From: Rugalucina vietnamica
Lineage: Eukaryota > Mollusca > Bivalvia > Lucinida > Lucinidae
Direction of reading: 5' to 3'
DNA: 64,000 bases
Assembly: GCA_964017185.1 (NCBI GenBank)
Contig: OZ024870.1
Coordinates: forward strand, 54,686,312 to 54,750,311
The notes beneath the pieces are model-generated. The model saw only the letters and a list, made by a program, of their open reading frames with translations. It did no database searches and was not told where the DNA came from. Below are positions 57,780 through 64,000 of this stretch, in pieces (position 1 is the stretch's first letter; every line of letters starts with the position of its first letter). The position numbers and the translations under genes were made by a program.

Positions 57780-57866
57780 CGGCCGCGGTGGTCTAATCGT
57801 TAGCGGATTCGCTTTATAATCAGGAGGTTACCGGTCCGATCCAACGCCGGTAGTTGCAAGCGACTT
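57780..57866 (+). mobile_element. tRNA-like SINE head at the element junction
   Basis: GCCGCGGTGGTCTAATCGTTAGCGG (box A), GGAGGTTACCGGTCCGATCC (box B). It abuts the left end of the 57868 element. Confidence 0.65.
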
Positions 57867-57879
57867 ACCCTTGCGAAAA

Positions 57880-58375
57880 AAAGCCGGCTTTTCTACAGCT
57901 TCTGCGCAGCTTTAAAAGCTTCGCGAAAGCTTCGCAAAAGCCGGCGGTATTGGCACCTGCGTATTTGCTGTAGAAAAGCTAGCTTTTCCGCAGAGCTGCG
58001 GAAAAGCCGTGTTTACGCAGGTATATTGACAAAGCTGTAGAAAAGCCGGCTTTTGCGAAGCTTCTGCGAAGCTTTAACGCAGAAAGGCGCGTAAATGCAG
58101 CTAGCTGCGTTTACGCAGAAAGCTGCGGAAAAGCCGGCTTTTACGCAGGTGCCAATACCGCCGGCTTTTCTACAGCTTTTGCGAAGTTTACATACGCAGA
58201 AAGCCGTGTATACGCAGAAAGCCGCGTATACGCAGAAAGCCGCGTATACGCCGCTAAGAAACGCGACTTTATAAAAGCCGCGTTTCTTAGCTGCGTATAC
58301 GCGGCTTTTATTACAGCCGCGTTTTTATAGCTGCGTATATGCGGCTTTTAATAAACCTGCGTCTTTAAAAAAATC
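57880..58375. repeat. Left palindromic-word array
   Basis: It includes an internal 200-bp hairpin: CCGGCGGTATTGGCACCTGC near 57941 and its inverse near 58143. Runs of GCCGCGTATACGC follow near 58200-58345. Confidence 0.85.
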
Positions 58376-60011
58376 TGGATAAGAACAGACAAACAAAAAT
58401 TTCAAAAAAGATTAGAAACAATATCAAATAGAATTTTACTATAAAAAGAACAGAACTAGATAAAAAAAAAAGTGACAAAGTAACATCAGACAGGTGACTA
58501 GAAAACATACTAGCAAATAAGAACAGACAAACACAAGTTTGAAAAGAAAACAAAATAAGCACATGTAAATTTTTTTTTATGTTTGTGGATCATGCTTACC
58601 GGTATGTTTGTGGATCATGCTTACCTTCCGGAAGTAGATCAGCAACCTGGCTCAGTGGTAGAGCATCAAGCGCCAGAGTGAGTGATAGAAGGTTTGTGAC
58701 ATTGTGTTGCATCCTTTGGTACAAGATTTTAATCTTTATTGAACTAGTTAAGTGGCAAGGAGTTTGAAGCCAAACATTACTTAAGGGATACTTTTTCAGA
58801 TACATACCTAGTCTGCTGGAATAACACATCTGCACTATGTATGAAAGAACTGGGAATAAAAGGATATTATTTCACTGCTGATCTGAGAATCTCTCCACAG
58901 TTATTCAACGTCAACAAATACAATTGATTGTGTATTTAGCAGGAAGCTGTGTGTGTTTTCTTCTTTGGTCTTAAGTAAAATGTATAATAAAGTTCACTGA
59001 AATAGCTGAAGTAAATAAATTTCTTACCTGAGAATCCACAGCAATTACAAACAGTATGTATAAAATTTAAAAAAATCACTCCTTTTCTCTTCAATTGTCA
59101 GCCTATAAATGTAGTAGTAGTAGTAGACATTTCCAACTTAATCCGATATTGATATTGGAGTTTGACATTGGAGTTCGGATATTTCTTTCGAGGGATATTC
59201 TCAAAAACAACATGTAAACTAATAGATGTTAGCCATTGTATACAAACATGTTCATGTATATACTCGGGATCTATCGGTTATTCGCTTATTGATGCGCCAT
59301 GCTGTGTTAAGAAATAAGATTACGGCATTTGTATGCGTTGGCGAGATCATAACAAATGTGTTAGCCCACATCTTTTCAGCGGCCCTTGGATAGTGGACGC
59401 CCGGGGTGGACGCAATATATCAGGTTTGAGAACTTGTACAGATGCACACCACCGCATGCGTTACTAGACATTTCTATTCCTACTTGCTAACAATTGCTTT
59501 TTCGTGTTTGGTCGGCAAACGCATAAACGCCGGTCCTTGGAGACCTGCAATGGTAGGACTGTTCAAGGTCTCAATATTGTTTGAAACTTTATATCATACA
59601 CAATTTCAACGTAGAGCATGTACAACAAGCGAAGATTCGTATAAGCATATGAACATGCATATCTTTATTATTATTATCATCTTACAAACAAACAAGACAG
59701 TCGTATTATCATCTTACAAACAAACAAGACAGTTGATTTTGTTATACATTTAACGCACGGCGAAGACCACAAAGTGATATATTATGCTTTGCTTACGCAT
59801 GCGTGTTACATTGTAGTGTTTTGTCACAAGACCAGGCGCAAGAGACTGACTAGCGTTCAGATGGCTTTACCATAAATGATGTTGTAGATATATATTTTTT
59901 CCATGAAATGTGTTTTCAGTTCTTGTATCAAAAGATAAAGTTATATATGTGAGTACCATGTAAGTAGGAGGAACCTTTTCAAGCCAGATTTTACCTACCT
60001 GTTTTAATAAT
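58376..60011. other. Interior of the 5.4-kb element, no gene
   Basis: 58651-58700 has a SINE-like head (TGGCTCAGTGGTAGAGCATC). 59112-59130 is a (GTA)n tract next to GACATTTCCAACTTA, which is inverted at about 62240. An ATTATTATC tract with a repeated CTTACAAACAAACAAGACAG lies near 59660-59735. No convincing exon. Confidence 0.4.
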
Positions 60012-60246
60012 GGGCCCCATCTTGAGAAAACCGGATTTTGCCTAGGCGAAAACAAAGACGCAGATCAGCTTCGCAGCAGCTGCAAAGCTAATCAGCGCCT
60101 TTGTGTTGGCTACGCGGATAATACAATTCCTCCACTTACTTAGTCCAAAAATTTCCCGTTTCTAGTCATCTTCTGTGCTCGTACAGCTCGGGTTGTATCA
60201 GACCTGGTCGGAAGCCCCGAAGACCGGGTTTCTCGCGTCGCGGCTC
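60012..60246 (-). mobile_element. Family A MITE, copy 24
   Basis: CCGG subtype with left terminus GGGCCCC. The palindrome is weakened (CTTCGCAGCAGCTGCAAAG), the flanks are not duplicated. Confidence 0.82.
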
Positions 60247-60763
60247 AGTTATTCGAAACAACTGGAATTATGTATGCCAACATTAATGTCGCACCATAGC
60301 AGTACAAGTTATCAGAAGATTTTTTTAGAATTTTAATGAAGGGTTTTCTCATAACGTGCCCCAACCTCATCGACACTGAATGCCACTTTGGTATATTTTA
60401 TGAATGTGAAAACCACACTGTCTGACAAATAAGGATTGACGGGTGAAAGGTGTAGGACATACGTAGAAATATACAAAAACAGTGAAAATTTAATGCACAC
60501 TGGAAACATTTATTTCAAAATAAACTTAAATTGCAACACTATAAACTATGAATTCATGTTGTTGACGTGCGCATATCAGTCTGCGTTAAAAGCGCTGTTG
60601 ACAAAGAATTATTGTAAATCAAGGGAAAGTGTAATTGTAATTTTACCCAAAAATAAAATTGGTGCTCTATATAAATTGCAAAATGATATACGAAACAATA
60701 TGCATTTCTCTTCCTGCAATCCACAATTCTGTCGAAGATTCATTACGTAAAACCATCATCCCG
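60247..60763. other. Interior of the 5.4-kb element, no gene
   Basis: A 104-codon frame at 60436-60750 shows no recognisable domain. Confidence 0.35.
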
Positions 60764-60953
60764 CTAAAAGGCTCACAGGGTGCGCTTATAGGATGGTCAT
60801 GCTCCGGCGTCCGTCTGTCCGTTGTCCGTCCGTCGTAGTCCACAATTTCAAAGATCTCCTTCTCTAAAGCTAAACTTCATGTTGAACATTCTTAGAAAGG
60901 GGGAACGAAAGTTTATATAAATGGTCTAGGTCACATGATCTATGGCTATAGAA

Positions 60954-60956
<3 letters not shown>
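60764..60956 (+). mobile_element. 5' fragment of the AGCTCACCTGAGCC-type element
   Basis: AAAAGGCTCACAGGGTGCGCTTATAGG, GTCCGTCTGTCCGTTGTCCG, CCACAATTTCAAAGATCTCC. It is the start of the same family as 40371-42550, truncated, followed by a 30-A run (60958-60988). Confidence 0.7.
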
Positions 60957-60990
<34 letters not shown>

Positions 60991-62449
60991 AACCTTTAAC
61001 AAATGTCACATTTTGTCCATAAGCAACAGAAGTAATGCTCAGGAAATCCAAATGCTTGCTTAAATATGTTCAGTATTTGTTTATATTTTGAAATGAAAAC
61101 GTTTGTTGAAGAAGGCGGGTGATGATTCAAAAGACAGCGTCTCACAAAATACTGAAATTTGCGAATTAAAAAAGAAAGAAAAAAAGTGGGACACCTTGTA
61201 TTGTATGCTATGGTAAAATATTTCGTACAGGCTTCTACTTAGTCAATTTTTAAAATCATTTAATTATGAATAAAATTAATAAAATGTAAGTGGCTAGAAC
61301 TTTTTGCTTGTATATTTTGAAGCACGTTTCGCATGCCATAACATCATAATGTACGATAGAAGACCAATTGAAAATGGAGGCAACGTCCTGACACGACCAT
61401 AGCTGTTGGCATGTGCGTAAAAACAAACCAATCAAACAGAACTAACAAAACTTCCGCATACAGTTTTCCTTTATGTTTTCTCTACATAGATCGTTACAAG
61501 TACATGTATATGAATGCATCGTGTTTTACTTATTTCAAGAAGAAAAAATAATAAGTCGAATCCAATTTTCTGCTATTTCGGTAAATCCCTGCTAGTGCCA
61601 TTGTTGTTTTGTTGTTGTTGTTGTTTCGTAAAGCTCCACCGTTGACTGTTATGCGATCTGGATAACCAAGAATGTTTGAGCGAAAAAAAATTATCACTAT
61701 TATATAGGGATCGAATACCATTGGCGACGCCAGTAAAATGTTGATAATTGATAAACCTATCAAATTGTTCCTGCATCGGCATATTTCAATGGTTCGATTA
61801 TCACCTTCCGGGCACGATTTTCTCGACCGAACATCGAGAACTGCTGTGCCCCCCCCCCCCCCCCCCCCCCCACCACCACCACTAGGCAGTCAGTGTCTAA
61901 GAAGCCAAGCAGAAATGCTTAGCCTGACGTCTGTTTCTTGCAAGTCATAAATTTGCGTGATTCGTGACAGGACACAATTAAATATATACCACGGCCTTAG
62001 CATACATGTGATCCGCCGGTGCGCCTGACCAAAATAAGATCTGTGTACAATATTTTAAATTGAAAAGCTTCAGATACCTTCAGAAGAACTTATAAAACAT
62101 GGTACGAAAGTTATCAAACACATTTGATCGTGTACAGGTACTAGAAGTATAGGGTTATCACCAACTATGTTGGACAGCCTTGATATACCCCCCAGAAATC
62201 GATTAAAGTTTCTCGTATATCCTATATCGTATCTCATACTAAGTTGGAAATGTCTAGTAGTAGTAGAAATTGGCAGTTTTTCGTCATGCCGGGCTGAACG
62301 GACTTAATCCAAGATTCCACCACAAGGACAGCCTATAAATGACGCTCAAAAGTGTTTTTGAAACAGATTTCTTTGCCAGATGCCCCCCTCAGGTAAAATT
62401 GCCATAGCAACAAGATAAAACTGCTTAATATTACATAAGACCTGACTAT
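60957..62449. other. Interior of the 5.4-kb element, no gene
   Basis: Contains a SINE tail at 61373-61445 (GTCCTGACACGACCATAGCTG), a (GTT)n at 61608-61625 and a poly-C/(CCA)n tract at 61850-61882. Confidence 0.45.
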
Positions 62450-63235
62450 GGTTAAAAAAATACGCAGCTCTGCGTAAAAGCTGCATATTATTCATTTTCA
62501 GCTCAAATTATTTAGGGGATAACTGTATTCAAATTTTTCATTTGGGGCGGTATATCGTCGGATATACGGTTGGAAATTTTGTTTTGACGTTATCCAATCA
62601 GACTTCGCGTTACATTCTCAAGTGCATTAGAATTCTTATTTGAAAGATCGGGAATTATCCAGCTTTTCTACAGCTAATAAATGAAGAAACACAGCTATTT
62701 GAAAAAGAGACACCTTTTCTGAACCTTAAGTTAAAAAAGTAAAGTTTTTCTACAGCCCCTATTATAAATGCAGAAAAGCTGGAGAAAAGCCAGCTTTTAC
62801 AAAGCTTTCAAGTAGAGCTGTATACAGAAGCTTTATTGAAAAGTTTAATACGCGGCTTCAAAAAGCTGTAGAAAAGCTGCGTCTTAATGTTTTTCAATAG
62901 TCTGATTTGAAATTTCACTAATACGCAGCTTTTCTGCAGCTTTCAAGAGCTGTAGATTTAACCTGTTTTGAAAAAAAATTAATATCCAGCTTTTCTACAG
63001 CTTCTATACCTAAAGACGCAGCTTTTTCAGATATCCAAATTAAATATACAGCTTCAACGCAGCTCACTTAAAAAAAGTACAGCTTTTCCGCAGCTCACTG
63101 AAAAAAACGCAGCTAAAACGCAGGTCTAAAATAGAAACGCGCCTTTTCTACAGCTTTAAAAAAGAAACGCTGAAAAGCTGCGGAAAAGCCGGCTTTTCTG
63201 CAGCTTTTATACAGAGCCGCGTTTAATTTTCGCAA
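62450..63235. repeat. Right palindromic-word array
   Basis: Repeated CAGCTTTTCTACAGCTT, TACGCAGCTTTTCTGCAGC and AAAGCTGCGGAAAAGCCGGC, largely inverse to those of the left array but more A/T-rich and decayed. Confidence 0.8.
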
Positions 63236-63240
63236 GGGTA

Positions 63241-64000
63241 TGTTAGCACTGATTAATTAAGACAAATCACCAATAGTGTATAAAATACTTCGAAAACCGA
63301 AAATGTTTGATTTGGTTTATGTTAACGGTTAACATACATGTAGCCTTCCACAAATTTTACAAATTTACACATTTTCCCGTCTGAGATGGTGGGTTTAGTT
63401 ACAACTTACATGTATGAGCTGATGAATGCAATAAAAGCTGAATTTTATCTTTTAAACCTGGCGATTCCTTCCTTATAAAAGGAAATTTTATTTCTTGTAA
63501 ACATGAAAATATATTGAAGTCTATGGAGTGTGGCCCATCCACTTTCTCATTAATGTATTCCCTGCTCTTAAAGGAGCTCAGTTTTACCTTTTAGTACCAA
63601 ATGTGGTCCACCTTCTGTAGTTGGTGAAATGTACTTGTTTTAAACACATTCTTCATTTTCCCCACACAACACCCACAAATCATCTAGATCAGCTGGCTAA
63701 CCTGCATTCCGATATACTTCGTGACCTCGCCCCACTTCTTTGTGGGAGAGGTCTAACGGGACACCGATGGGAATATTCCGTCTACAAATCATCGTCCTCG
63801 CCTTCCACGTATATCTTTTTTAAAGATATTTCTTGTAACAGTTGTACTATACTGATTGCAGGTAAAATTGGGTTTAATTGTCGTCTGCAAGACGTTTTTG
63901 AGTATAAAATGCACTTTTAAAGCAAAATTTGCTGCATTATTTGTGTGCATATAAATTTAGACATTAAATAAGAGAGTATGCAATGATGCAAAATGCAATC
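63241..64000. other. Right end of the window, no gene called
   Basis: 63680-63805 is GC-richer with a frame TNHLDQLANLHSDILRDLAP that ends at the outer inverted repeat. No splice or domain support, so it is not called. Confidence 0.35.

Larger units (their letters stand above)
57868..63238. mobile_element. 5.4-kb inverted-end element with palindromic-word arrays
   Basis: Exact inverted ends CCCTTGCGAAAA with TA on both sides (57866-57867, 63239-63240), fitting a TA target duplication. Both ends carry dense arrays of words such as AAAAGCCGGCTTTT, CTGTAGAAAAGC, GCTGCGGAAAAGC and GCGTATACGC (57880-58370 and 62450-63235). The middle holds a family A copy, a fragment of the 166-bp-unit element and unassigned DNA. 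No transposase was recognised. Confidence 0.65.
56586..63836. repeat. Outer inverted pair, 7.25 kb apart
   Basis: ACAAGAAATATCTTTAAAAA AGATATACG at 56586-56614 is exactly inverted at 63808-63836. Similarity continues inward on both sides to GACGATGATTT. The arms may be the ends of one element into which the 57868-63238 element was inserted, or two separate insertions of one family. Remaining outer-element sequence would be about 1.9 kb. Confidence 0.55.

Overview
This is a eukaryotic nuclear window: AT-rich, gene-poor, with long introns, GT-AG splice sites and dense interspersed repeats. The repeat types (tRNA-derived SINEs, 'AGCTCACCTGAGCC' and 'AGCTCGACTGCACG' tandem-unit elements, hairpin MITEs whose chance frames read like EPxxEKT...) suggest a mollusc, most likely a bivalve. 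Species is not determinable here and this is inference from memory of such repeats. There are no prokaryotic operons, CRISPR arrays or rRNA.

Host gene content is small. On the + strand, an exon at 17753-17879 carries a start codon and signal peptide. It joins in phase, across an intron of about 33.8 kb, to an exon at 51701-51806 that encodes the start of a discoidin (F5/8 type C) domain. The sequence (CRDSLGMQ, IPDSAITASSS, VGPKNAR) is closest to discoidin domain receptor (DDR-type) tyrosine kinases. The kinase end lies beyond the window. Positions 17880-51700 are therefore the inside of one giant intron.

Inside that intron, on the - strand, lie the last three coding exons of another gene (30277-30114, 29607-29446, 29035-28933). 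Their phases match, their splice sites are good, and the last ends in a stop. I do not recognise the product. All three sit inside a 6.0-kb interval (25016-31024) bounded by inverted repeats of about 57 bp with a possible 5-bp target duplication, so this looks like a transposon carrying a spliced gene or gene fragment.

The rest is mobile DNA. (1) About 25 copies of one palindromic MITE family, here called family A (termini GAGCC/GGCTC, 4-bp duplications beginning with A), occur through the window. (2) Elements with inverted termini lie at 22080-23412, 25016-31024, 47846-49757 (92-bp identical ends starting CACAGTG) and 57868-63238 (arrays of short palindromic words). (3) A nested stack at 38653-45584: a 178/128-bp tandem-unit element interrupted by a 166-bp-unit element and by a short non-autonomous LTR retrotransposon with apparently identical 613-bp LTRs. 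(4) Several tRNA-derived SINEs, one of which has expanded internally into a 37-bp minisatellite (1500-2075). (5) Hairpin MITE families B, C and F (defined at their entries), TTACATATG-type arrays (5.7-8.6 kb) and many microsatellites.

Layout: 1-5.5 kb SINEs, minisatellite, MITEs; 5.5-8.7 kb TTACATATG arrays; 8.7-17.7 kb MITEs and unassigned DNA; 17.75-51.8 kb DDR-like first exons and giant intron; 51.8-56.5 kb more intron with MITEs; 56.5-64 kb a large nested inverted-repeat structure.
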